Below, piece by piece: positions 29,592 to 37,467 of a stretch of DNA of 64,000 nt. Numbering within the stretch: the first letter of the stretch is position 1; each line of letters opens with the position of its first letter. This DNA is from Alkalimonas collagenimarina (GTDB taxonomy: Bacteria > Pseudomonadota > Gammaproteobacteria > Enterobacterales > Alteromonadaceae): the NCBI RefSeq assembly GCF_030717845.1, contig NZ_JAUZVZ010000003.1:147973-211972 (forward strand). The letters run 5' to 3'. The position numbers and the translations under genes are program-made. The notes under the pieces are model-generated. The model was not told the origin of the DNA and ran no database searches. It saw nothing but the letters and a program-made list of their open reading frames with translations.

Positions 29592-31106
29592 ATGAAGCCA
29601 TCTTTACAACTTCGTCTTGGCCAGCAACTCACCATGACTCCTCAGCTGCAACAAGCCATTCGGCTGTTACAGCTGTCGACTATTGAGTTACAACAAGAAA
29701 TCCAGGAAGCACTGGATGCCAACCCCTTGCTGGAGTCTGAAGACGATTACGATCAGCTTAACGGTAGCGACGACAAGCAAGCTGACGACTCTATGCAACA
29801 ACAAGATCCGTCAGAACAACATTCCTCAGATACACACAGTTCAGACGGTTCGGATGGCTCAGAAGATTATGACGAGCCCGATACCAGTGAGTCGATGACC
29901 AGCCAGGATATAAGCGATGATCTGCCACTGGATAACCACTGGGATGATTTAGTCAGTGCAGCCCCAGTTGCTTCAGCAGGCTACAATGGCGACGAGGATA
30001 CCGCTTATCAAGGAGAAACCTCAGAGACGCTGCAAAGCTACCTGCGCTGGCAAATGGAGCTCACGCCATTTTCAGATACCGATCGTGCCATTGCTGAAAT
30101 CATTATTGAAGCAATCGATGAAGCAGGCTTTTTAACCATTGAGTGTGAAGAGATCCTTGAATCATTAGGCCTGGACGACATTGAAGCTGATGAGGTTGAG
30201 GCCGTAATAAAGCGTATTCAGTTGTTTGACCCTATCGGCGTCGGCTCACGCAATGTACGGGAATCGTTGCTGGTTCAACTGCGTCAATTTGCCGAAGAAA
30301 CACCTTATCTGGCGGCGGCTCGCTTGCTGATAAGTGAGCATGCCGATTTATTAGCCAATCGCGACTTTCGAACTTTGATGAAAGTGACTAGACTGAAAGA
30401 AGACGAACTGCGAGACGCGATGAAGTTGATCCATAGCTTGAATCCAAGGCCCGGTACCACAGTGATTCGGGAAGAACAAAGCTACGTGATCCCCGATGTA
30501 TCGGTGAAAAAAATAAAAGGTCGCTGGCTGGTTGAACTTAATCCAGAATCCATGCCCAAAATCCGTATCAATCAACACTACGCAGCCATGTCACGCACTG
30601 CAAAAAACACGGCAGATACCCAGTTTATCCGGTCACATCTGCAAGAAGCGAAATGGTTTTTAAAAAGTATTGAAAGCAGAAATGAAACCCTGCTCAAAGT
30701 GGCTAACTGCATCGTTCAGCAGCAGCAAGGCTTTTTTGAGCATGGTGAAGAAGCAATGAAGCCGATGGTGCTGAATGATGTTGCCGAAATGGTAGGTATG
30801 CATGAATCCACCATATCCAGAGTCACTACGCAAAAATACATGCACACACCACGCGGTATTTTTGAGTTAAAGTTTTTTTTCTCCAGCCATGTTAGTACAG
30901 AAAATGGGGGTGAATGTTCGTCCACTGCAATTCGAGCTTTAATTAAGAAGTTAGTCGCGGCGGAAAACCCGGCAAAACCATTAAGCGATAGCAAAATGGT
31001 GGACATACTGTCGGATCAGGGCATCAATGTTGCCCGCAGAACCATTGCCAAGTACCGTGAGGCTTTGCTTATTCCGCCGTCTAATCAGCGTAAAACCTTA
31101 CTGTAA
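29592..31106 (+). CDS. rpoN: RNA polymerase sigma-54 factor
   Basis: 504 residues from the ATG at 29592 ([20 protein letters not shown]). Region I is the Gln/Leu-rich activator-response segment (1-55), region II is long and acidic (about 60-135), and region III holds the core-binding and HTH parts, ending with the RpoN box [12 protein letters not shown] near the C-terminus. The nearest AGGAG is 14 bases from the ATG, longer than usual. The downstream hpf-ptsN-rapZ-ptsO order is the standard rpoN operon. Confidence 0.97.
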   Translation: MKPSLQLRLGQQLTMTPQLQQAIRLLQLSTIELQQEIQEALDANPLLESEDDYDQLNGSDDKQADDSMQQQDPSEQHSSDTHSSDGSDGSEDYDEPDTSESMTSQDISDDLPLDNHWDDLVSAAPVASAGYNGDEDTAYQGETSETLQSYLRWQMELTPFSDTDRAIAEIIIEAIDEAGFLTIECEEILESLGLDDIEADEVEAVIKRIQLFDPIGVGSRNVRESLLVQLRQFAEETPYLAAARLLISEHADLLANRDFRTLMKVTRLKEDELRDAMKLIHSLNPRPGTTVIREEQSYVIPDVSVKKIKGRWLVELNPESMPKIRINQHYAAMSRTAKNTADTQFIRSHLQEAKWFLKSIESRNETLLKVANCIVQQQQGFFEHGEEAMKPMVLNDVAEMVGMHESTISRVTTQKYMHTPRGIFELKFFFSSHVSTENGGECSSTAIRALIKKLVAAENPAKPLSDSKMVDILSDQGINVARRTIAKYREALLIPPSNQRKTLL

Positions 31107-31131
31107 GTACTTAACTAGAAGGAAACAGGCT

Positions 31132-31419
31132 ATGCAAATCAATCTTACTGGTCGTCACGTTGAAGTCACTGAAGCCTTAAAAGAGTATGTAGATACCAAG
31201 TTTGCCAAACTTGAGCGTCACTTTGAGCATATTAACAATGTACATGTGGTGCTAAACGTGGAAAAATTGCAACAGATTGCAGAAGCCAAGCTCAACCTGA
31301 ATGGTGGGGAAGTCTTTGCCGTCTCAGAAAGTGAGAATATGTATGCCGCCATTGATCAGCTAATCGACAAACTGGACCGGCAAGTCATTAAACATAAAGA
31401 GAAACTGGCCCGACATTAA
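31132..31419 (+). CDS. hpf: Ribosome hibernation promoting factor, short form
   Basis: 95 residues from the ATG at 31132 with AAGGAAAC upstream. Single-domain HPF/YfiA family protein (MQINLTGRHVEVTEALKEYV) without the long-HPF C-terminal dimerisation domain. It binds the 30S decoding region and helps form inactive 100S ribosomes in stationary phase. The frame runs upstream into rpoN, but the family N-terminus fixes this start. Confidence 0.95.
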   Translation: MQINLTGRHVEVTEALKEYVDTKFAKLERHFEHINNVHVVLNVEKLQQIAEAKLNLNGGEVFAVSESENMYAAIDQLIDKLDRQVIKHKEKLARH

Positions 31420-31424
31420 TCATA

Positions 31425-31895
31425 ATGACTACTCTAAGTTCAATGCTATCCGAGGACTGCACCAAGAGTGCAGTTCTTTTTAACAGTAAAAAGCGCATTC
31501 TTGAGTACATTGCTGAGTTGGCTCATCAGCAGTTACCTGAGACCTCTGAATACGTGATCCTTGAATCCTTGATGGCTCGAGAGCGACTTGGCTCAACTGG
31601 CATCGGTGGGGGTATTGCCATCCCGCATGGTAAGCTAAAAGAGGTTGAGCAACCGGTGCTTATCTTTGTCGTTAGCAAAGAGCCCATTCAGTTTGATGCG
31701 ATTGATAATCAAGCAGTGGATATTTTTTGCGCCATTCTGATCCCAGAAAGCCAGTGCCAGACTCACTTAAATACCTTGGCTGCGATAGCACGGCTATTGT
31801 CGAAGAAAGAGCTGACGAGGAAAATTCGTCATGCCGAATCCGATGCATCCCTGTATCAAATTTTATTGGATGCGCAAAACGAAACGGAGCGTTAA
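31425..31895 (+). CDS. ptsN: Nitrogen PTS EIIA component
   Basis: 156-residue EIIA-Ntr. The phosphorylated histidine is His68 in GGGIAIPHGKL. It receives phosphate from PtsP via NPr and regulates potassium uptake and envelope or nitrogen functions. It lies five bases after hpf and abuts rapZ directly, with the start codon of rapZ next to the stop. Confidence 0.95.
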   Translation: MTTLSSMLSEDCTKSAVLFNSKKRILEYIAELAHQQLPETSEYVILESLMARERLGSTGIGGGIAIPHGKLKEVEQPVLIFVVSKEPIQFDAIDNQAVDIFCAILIPESQCQTHLNTLAAIARLLSKKELTRKIRHAESDASLYQILLDAQNETER

Positions 31896-32759
31896 ATGAA
31901 GCTTTTGGTCGTCAGTGGTCGTTCAGGGTCAGGAAAGTCGGTTGCCTTGCGGGTACTTGAAGACCTTGGCTATTATTGTGTCGATAATATTCCGGTCAAT
32001 CTGCTGCCGACACTGGCCAATGCAGTGATTGGTAAGTATGAGCGGGTCGCTATCAGCATTGATGTACGGAATTTACCGGAAGACCCCGATGAGCTTGCTG
32101 AAATATTGTCTTATCTGCCCCGCAAAGTCACCCTTACTATTCTTTACTTAGACGCCGATCACAACAGCTTGATTAAACGCTTTAGCGAAACACGGCGCAT
32201 GCACCCGCTGTCTCATCAAGCCATGTCATTGGATGAGGCCATTCAGCGCGAGCAACAACTACTGGATCCTATTGCCAGCAGGGCCGATTTGTATATTGAT
32301 ACCACAGAGCTTAATGTCTACCAGCTGGCCGAGCAGTTACGCGAACGTATTTTAGGACAAAAATCGGGACGATTGGTCATTCTGTTTGAGTCTTTTGGTT
32401 TTAAATATGGCATTCCGAAAGATGCTGACTTTGTGTTTGATGCTCGCTTTTTGCCCAACCCTCATTGGGAGCCTGAGCTCAAGCCTTTTACTGGGCTAGA
32501 CCAGCCAGTCAAAGCGTATTTATCAAGCCAAAGCGTGGTTCAAGACTACATTGCACAGATAGACCAATTTATCAGTAACTGGTTACCACAACTCGAAAAA
32601 AATAACCGTAGCTACCTGACCATTGCCATCGGCTGCACCGGCGGCCAGCATCGCTCGGTCTTTATGGTAGAAAGCTTAGCGGTTAGCTTTCGCAAACACC
32701 GCGATGATATTCAAACGCGCCATCGTGAACTGGTAAGGCATCATGGCCACAAAGTATAG
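31896..32759 (+). CDS. rapZ: RNase adapter protein RapZ
   Basis: 287 residues with an N-terminal P-loop (GRSGSGKSV, 8-16) and the C-terminal RNA-binding domain with IAIGCTGGQHRSVFM and the basic tail. In E. coli RapZ binds GlmZ/GlmY small RNAs and steers RNase E, controlling glucosamine-6-phosphate synthase. The basic tail RKHRDDIQTRHREL is present. The 3' end overlaps ptsO by 17 bases. Confidence 0.96.
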   Translation: MKLLVVSGRSGSGKSVALRVLEDLGYYCVDNIPVNLLPTLANAVIGKYERVAISIDVRNLPEDPDELAEILSYLPRKVTLTILYLDADHNSLIKRFSETRRMHPLSHQAMSLDEAIQREQQLLDPIASRADLYIDTTELNVYQLAEQLRERILGQKSGRLVILFESFGFKYGIPKDADFVFDARFLPNPHWEPELKPFTGLDQPVKAYLSSQSVVQDYIAQIDQFISNWLPQLEKNNRSYLTIAIGCTGGQHRSVFMVESLAVSFRKHRDDIQTRHRELVRHHGHKV

Positions 32760-33018
32760 CGCCGAAGTCACCATCATCAATCAGCTGGGGCTGCATGCCA
32801 GGCCCGCAGCCAAGCTGGCGCAGTTGTGTCAGCAATTCAGTAGCCGCATTGAACTTAGGTTGCAAGAACGCACTGCAGATGCCAGCAGTGTACTGGCGCT
32901 ACTGATGCTGGCCAGCGGCAAGGGAAAATCGGTCGAGGTGATTGCTGAAGGTGACGATGCTGAAGCGGCTTTAAAAGCCGTGGTTCAGCTGATCGCCAGT
33001 GGCTTTGAAGAAAGCTAG
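32743..33018 (+). CDS. ptsO: Nitrogen PTS phosphocarrier NPr
   Basis: 91-residue HPr-like protein. The phosphoacceptor is His18 in QLGLHARPAAKL. The regulatory serine region is SSVLALLMLASGKGKSVEV. It transfers phosphate between PtsP and PtsN. Last gene of the rpoN cluster, overlapping rapZ. A structured repeat follows, between it and the convergent oligopeptidase. Confidence 0.95.
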   Translation: MATKYSAEVTIINQLGLHARPAAKLAQLCQQFSSRIELRLQERTADASSVLALLMLASGKGKSVEVIAEGDDAEAALKAVVQLIASGFEES

Positions 33019-33054
33019 CTCCTTTAAGCCCGCATATACATACATCTGAGTACT

Positions 33055-33147
33055 GCAGGGAGGCTGGAGCTACTTACTCCACCACCTTCGACAGCACTTC
33101 CCTGTGCTGTCTCAGCCTCCGCGGCATCCCTGCCGCTGTTGCGCAAG
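33055..33147. repeat. Structured intergenic repeat, copy A
   Basis: A ~93-base element between convergent ptsO and the oligopeptidase gene. It can fold into nested stems: GAGGCTG with CAGCCTC, GACAGCAC with GTGCTGTC around TTCCCT, and GCGGCA with TGCCGC around TCCC. The part from 33066 to 33147 is about 80 percent identical to 57897-57979, so this is a dispersed repeat. Nothing suggests coding. It may also serve as a termination structure. Confidence 0.7.
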
Positions 33148-33171
33148 AGCACCATCCCACTGCCATTGAGA

Positions 33172-35304
33172 TTACTCCGCTTTGGGCTCTGTCACCAACT
33201 GCAGTACAAAAGCATATTCTTCGGCAATTTCTGCCATACGAGCAAAGCGCCCGGAACGACCGCCATGCCCCGCTTCCATATTAGTTCGCATCAACAATGG
33301 TTGCTTCGAGGTTGTGTGGGTTCTTAACTTGGCAATCCATTTAGCAGGCTCAAAGTACTGCACCTGCGAATCATGAAACCCTGTCGTGATCAGCATCGCC
33401 GGGTAGGCTTGTTTACTCACTTGATCATAAGGCGAATACGACAACATGTAATCGTAATAGGCCTTTTCATTCGGGTTACCCCACTCATCGTACTCATTGG
33501 TCGTCAGTGGCAAGCTTTCATCCAACATGGTTGTGACCACGTCCACAAAAGGCACATGCGCAATCAAACCACGATATTTCTCCGGCGCTTGGTTGGCAAC
33601 GGCCCCCATCAACAAACCACCCGCACTGCCACCCATTCCGACGACTTTATCTGCCGCCGCATATTTTTCAGTAACCAAATAATCGGTCACCGCAATATAA
33701 TCATCAAAGGTATTGGTTTTATTCAACAACTTGCCATCTTCGTACCAGTGTCGGCCCATTTCCTGACCACCACGAATATGCGCAATGGCATACACAACAC
33801 CCCGGTCAACTAACGACAGTACGGCTGAGCGAAAGAAAGGATCCATCGAAATGCCGTAAGAGCCATAAGCGAACTGGTACAACGGCGCCGTCCCGTCACG
33901 TTTAAAGTCTTTGCGGTACAATAAGCTAACCGGAATCTTCACACCATCTGCAGCAGGAACCCAAACACGCGCCGTCACGTAGTCGTTTTTATCGAATCCA
34001 CCCAGCACCTCATCTTCTTTCAGTAATCGGCGCTCTCCAGTACCCAGATGGACTTCATAAATACTGTTGGGCGTGGTCAGTGAAGTGTAACTGTAACGGA
34101 GCCACTCACTATCTTGCTCTGGGTTGACTGAAAAGCCCATAACAAAACTTGGCTCATCCGAGGCCAGATAATGACTCTGCTTAGGGTCCTCCCAGCTCAG
34201 TAAACGGATACGGCGTAATCCATCGCTGCGCTCATTAATAGCCAGGTGATCTTTGAAAGCAATAAAGCTTTGAATAAAGACCTGCTCATCGTGCGCAACC
34301 AGTTCCTGCCAATGATTGCGATCGCCCAGTTTCTCGTGTTCAACCACCATTAAACGATAATTTGGCGCTTCCCAATCGGTATTAATCACCCAACGACCAT
34401 CAATATGATCCGCAGAGTATTTAAAATCGCGCTGTCTCGGAGCTATCAACTGCAACTCCCCTTGCGGTGTAGTTGCATCCAACACCCAGTACTCGTTTGA
34501 TACCGTGCTGCTGACACCAATCACCACATAACGTTGATCGCGGGTATTCCCCACGCCCATAAAGAAACTATTGTCTTGCTCTTCGTACACCAAGGCCCGC
34601 TGCTCAGCATCCTGCCCAAGCTGGTGACGGAATACCTTGGTGCTAAGCAAGGTAACAGGATCATTTTCTACCACAAAAAGATGCTGGCTATCGGCACTCC
34701 AGGCAATAGACGCAGACAAGCCGCTCAGGGTATCCGCTAACAACTCTCCAGTACTCAAATCTTTCACCCGTAAGGTATACTGCCGCCGACCGGTGGTATC
34801 TTCCATATAGGCCAGCTTTTGCTGATCCGGACTAACCCGCCAATTAGCAACTTGAAAATAATCTTTACCTTCGGCTAATTCATTCACATCCAGCATGATC
34901 TCTTCATCACCACCGGCTAAAGGCGTACGCACATAGATCGGGTATTCTTTACCTGTTTCGTAGCGTGTGCTGTAGCTGTAATCACCCATGGTATAAGGAA
35001 CCGAGCTATCATCTTGTTGAATTCGGCCGATAATCTCTTCCGTTAATTCCTCAACCAGAGCACTGTATGACGATTTATACGACTGATAATACGCATTTTC
35101 TTGCTCCAGATAATCAATCACTTCAGCACTGCTGCGAGTATCATCACGTAACCAGTAATAGGGGTCGATCCGGTCGCCATGAGGTGAGCTGACGGTATGA
35201 GGCCGTTGCTCAGCAACAGGGGGCTGCAACACATCTTGTGCCGATACAGCAGCAAAGCTTAGCGATAAACTAGAACAAACAAAAAAAGTCATTAATGGTT
35301 TCAT
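33172..35304 (-). CDS. S9 family prolyl oligopeptidase (oligopeptidase B-like), secreted
   Basis: 710-residue serine peptidase with a signal peptide (about 1-22), so probably periplasmic. A beta-propeller (about 30-430) precedes the alpha/beta hydrolase domain. The triad is Ser560 (GMGGSAGG), Asp645 (TTGFHDSQV) and His680 (AGHGG). PYYWLRDDTR near the start and AHIRGGQEMGRHWYEDGK are oligopeptidase B signatures; that type cleaves short peptides after Arg or Lys. The substrate preference is inferred. Monocistronic, and convergent with ptsO across the repeat. Confidence 0.93.
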   Translation of the reverse strand: MKPLMTFFVCSSLSLSFAAVSAQDVLQPPVAEQRPHTVSSPHGDRIDPYYWLRDDTRSSAEVIDYLEQENAYYQSYKSSYSALVEELTEEIIGRIQQDDSSVPYTMGDYSYSTRYETGKEYPIYVRTPLAGGDEEIMLDVNELAEGKDYFQVANWRVSPDQQKLAYMEDTTGRRQYTLRVKDLSTGELLADTLSGLSASIAWSADSQHLFVVENDPVTLLSTKVFRHQLGQDAEQRALVYEEQDNSFFMGVGNTRDQRYVVIGVSSTVSNEYWVLDATTPQGELQLIAPRQRDFKYSADHIDGRWVINTDWEAPNYRLMVVEHEKLGDRNHWQELVAHDEQVFIQSFIAFKDHLAINERSDGLRRIRLLSWEDPKQSHYLASDEPSFVMGFSVNPEQDSEWLRYSYTSLTTPNSIYEVHLGTGERRLLKEDEVLGGFDKNDYVTARVWVPAADGVKIPVSLLYRKDFKRDGTAPLYQFAYGSYGISMDPFFRSAVLSLVDRGVVYAIAHIRGGQEMGRHWYEDGKLLNKTNTFDDYIAVTDYLVTEKYAAADKVVGMGGSAGGLLMGAVANQAPEKYRGLIAHVPFVDVVTTMLDESLPLTTNEYDEWGNPNEKAYYDYMLSYSPYDQVSKQAYPAMLITTGFHDSQVQYFEPAKWIAKLRTHTTSKQPLLMRTNMEAGHGGRSGRFARMAEIAEEYAFVLQLVTEPKAE

Positions 35305-35519
35305 TGCTATTATCCATGTAAATTTGTCTAAAAAATTAGCATGGCTTTGCTTCTTCTACCATTGCTTTAACTAAAAGAGGTGTAACCAAGTGTAACAGCT
35401 GCATGCCCCAGCGATGAATGTCCTTACCTTTGAGTAAAATTTTCATTCACAAATGGAGCTTTTTGCGCTTTACTTAGAGCGGAAGTTATTTTAAGTGTCA
35501 CTATAACAAGGGTAAAACA

Positions 35520-35702
35520 ATGGCATTAATGACAGTGGATGAAGTTGCAGCGTTTTTAGGAGTACAAGGGATCAGAGTCGAGCGGTTGGCTCGGGAAAAT
35601 CTGCTGGTCAGTGTAGAGCAGGACGAACAAGGTAAACCTTTGTTTAAACAAGAAGATGTCGAGCGCTATAAGACGCTGGCCGAACGGCTCGGTGGCTTAT
35701 AA
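35520..35702 (+). CDS. Small helix-turn-helix protein, function unknown
   Basis: 60-residue protein: MTVDEVAAFLGVQGIRVERL reads as a MerR/excisionase-type helix-turn-helix, followed by a short beta-like stretch and a second helix. It is preceded by AAGGG, about seven bases before the ATG. The 3' end overlaps the convergent kinase gene by six bases. Excisionase-like folds of this size bind DNA, but there is no nearby integrase, so a regulatory role is only a guess. It could also be a spurious frame, though residue pattern and ribosome site look real. Confidence 0.6.
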   Translation: MALMTVDEVAAFLGVQGIRVERLARENLLVSVEQDEQGKPLFKQEDVERYKTLAERLGGL

Positions 35703-36620
35703 CAGTGCATTAAAACGATACAATGCTTGCTGCAGCAATTGCCATTGCTGCTTGGCAGCTTGCTCCCCTCCTTCCAGCGCTAAATACCATAACCAGCAAA
35801 ACGCCAGATAAATCACCCGAGCCGCCGCCAACTTTCGTGGCCAGCCTAGGCATTGGCTATTCGGACGCTGCTGCTGATAAGACTTCAGCAATTGCTGGCT
35901 CTGATGCTCCGATAACTGAAAGCTTTCTATGATAGAAGCTAAATCCAGGCTACTGTCAGCTAATTGGGCGTATTCAAAGTCCAGCAACCAAATGCGCTGC
36001 TGCTGCCACAATAAGTTACCCGGGTGCAAATCGAGGTGTGTCAGTACTATATCCTCAGGCATCGCCATAAATTGCTCAATCACCTGCATGACTTCATCAT
36101 AACTTTGCTGCGCCTGCTTGCTCCAGTTGTCTTGATGGTGCTGCTTTAAATCATCAAGGTAACTGGCAGGATCCAGCACCGGTGTCTGCACTCGCAGCCG
36201 ATGCAAAGCGACTAACTGCTTTGCCATGGCGGGCAAACGTTGCTCGGTTAATTGCAACTCACAGCCATCGGCTAAAAACTCAGAAATAAGTACCTGTTGA
36301 TGATTATTTAAACAAAGAGGTGCTGGTGAAAGGCCAGCGACTGCTGCCGCATGCTGACAACGGAGCTCTTGTTGCCGGCACACGCCGGTGACATCCGGCG
36401 AATAATGCCGAACCACATACTCACCACGGCCTGTCTTCACCCAGTAACTTAAATTGGTGGTGCCATGAGACAGCGATTTCATCGCCAATGGCGGGTGGCT
36501 GGTGAAAAACTCAAGATGCAGACACAGCTGTCGAATACGATGCTCAGCCTGCGTCTCCGTCAGACTGGCTGCAGCTCTGGCTCTTTGGTAAGTTGTTGTT
36601 GCCGGTAATGGCTGCGCCAT
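35697..36620 (-). CDS. Phosphotransferase, probable thiamine kinase
   Basis: 307-residue APH/choline kinase-fold enzyme. It shows the nucleotide-binding start SLSHGTTNLSYWV, the Brenner motif LTHLDLHPGNLLW (catalytic Asp in HLDLHPGN) and the metal-binding DFEYA. Its place at the end of the TPP-riboswitch operon suggests thiamine phosphorylation after uptake, as in ThiK, but the substrate is inferred. The ATG at 36620 lies 61 bases inside pnuT; a CTG overlapping the pnuT stop (CTGA) is an alternative start that would remove the overlap. Confidence 0.85.
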   Translation of the reverse strand: MAQPLPATTTYQRARAAASLTETQAEHRIRQLCLHLEFFTSHPPLAMKSLSHGTTNLSYWVKTGRGEYVVRHYSPDVTGVCRQQELRCQHAAAVAGLSPAPLCLNNHQQVLISEFLADGCELQLTEQRLPAMAKQLVALHRLRVQTPVLDPASYLDDLKQHHQDNWSKQAQQSYDEVMQVIEQFMAMPEDIVLTHLDLHPGNLLWQQQRIWLLDFEYAQLADSSLDLASIIESFQLSEHQSQQLLKSYQQQRPNSQCLGWPRKLAAARVIYLAFCWLWYLALEGGEQAAKQQWQLLQQALYRFNALL

Positions 36621-37210
36621 GCCACGTATCCTATAACTGCGAGTAATGAGTACAATACAAAAAGTGCAGTGGTAAAATAAAGCCCTTTCTGCAAGTAAAC
36701 ATAGACGCAAACCAGATCAATCACCAGCCAGTACAACCAATTGGACAGCAGCTTCCGCACGACCAGGTAGGTGGTCATCACACTAAAGCTGGTGGTCATT
36801 GCATCAATCCATGGGTAATCGGCATGGGTGTAGTTGGCCATCAGGTAGCCGAGCACCAGCCCCGCAGCCGTCGCTACGGTAATAAGCGTGAGGTGAGCTT
36901 GCCAGCCCCACTCCAGCACTGGTTTAACCCCTGCCTTTGATTGCTGCTTGGTCTGTTGCAGCAAGCGCCAGTGCCACCAGCCATACAAGGCCATAGCGGC
37001 ATAATACACCTGCAGCAGTGCATCCGATAGCAATGCATACTGCCACATCACATAGGTATAAATGACGGTACTGAATAATGCGGCAGGCCAGCACCAGAGG
37101 CTATGCCGCATCGCCAACAGCAGATAAGCCAGCGCCAGCAGCATAGCCAACAGCTCTAAGCTGGTCAGCATCTGCCACTCTTGCCAAAACTGCTGCACTG
37201 CAGCGATCAT
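36560..37210 (-). CDS. pnuT: PnuC-family transporter, probable thiamine transporter PnuT
   Basis: 216-residue membrane protein with seven predicted helices. PnuC-family features are the tryptophan/tyrosine-rich YYAAMALYGWWHWRLL and the C-terminal LYWLVIDLVCVYVYLQKGLYFTALF-like helix pair. PnuC proteins facilitate diffusion of B-vitamin precursors that are trapped by phosphorylation. A TPP riboswitch and a kinase gene in the same operon point to thiamine (PnuT) rather than nicotinamide riboside. Overlaps its upstream neighbour by four bases. Confidence 0.88.
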   Translation of the reverse strand: MIAAVQQFWQEWQMLTSLELLAMLLALAYLLLAMRHSLWCWPAALFSTVIYTYVMWQYALLSDALLQVYYAAMALYGWWHWRLLQQTKQQSKAGVKPVLEWGWQAHLTLITVATAAGLVLGYLMANYTHADYPWIDAMTTSFSVMTTYLVVRKLLSNWLYWLVIDLVCVYVYLQKGLYFTTALFVLYSLLAVIGYVAWRSHYRQQQLTKEPELQPV

Positions 37211-37455
37211 GGTCGCAAATCACCCGGAATAAACTTACAGACAAACACCACCTTGCCATACTGCTCGAACGACCACTTCATGCAGAGTTGCAGTGCTTGC
37301 ATCACCGCATCGTACTCACCAAAGATTTGCGTGCTCATAGTATTGGTGATGACATGAAGATCCGGTTGCTGCCCCAATTGCTGCAGAAACGCTTTGATCG
37401 GGCCGATGTACTCATCGGCCAGCGGGTACTTACTGATTTCTACTGACAGTTGCAT
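37207..37455 (-). CDS. COG0011-type thiamine-binding protein
   Basis: 82-residue ferredoxin-like protein of the MTH1187/YkoF group (DUF77). It begins VEISKYPLADEYIGPIKAFL and ends with VVFVCKFIPGD, typical of the family. YkoF-type domains bind thiamine or its pyrimidine moiety. It has no signal peptide and is thus cytoplasmic; it may buffer incoming vitamin. Overlaps pnuT by four bases and lies 12 bases after the receptor gene. Confidence 0.85.
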   Translation of the reverse strand: MQLSVEISKYPLADEYIGPIKAFLQQLGQQPDLHVITNTMSTQIFGEYDAVMQALQLCMKWSFEQYGKVVFVCKFIPGDLRP

Positions 37456-37467
37456 CGCTTACCCTCC

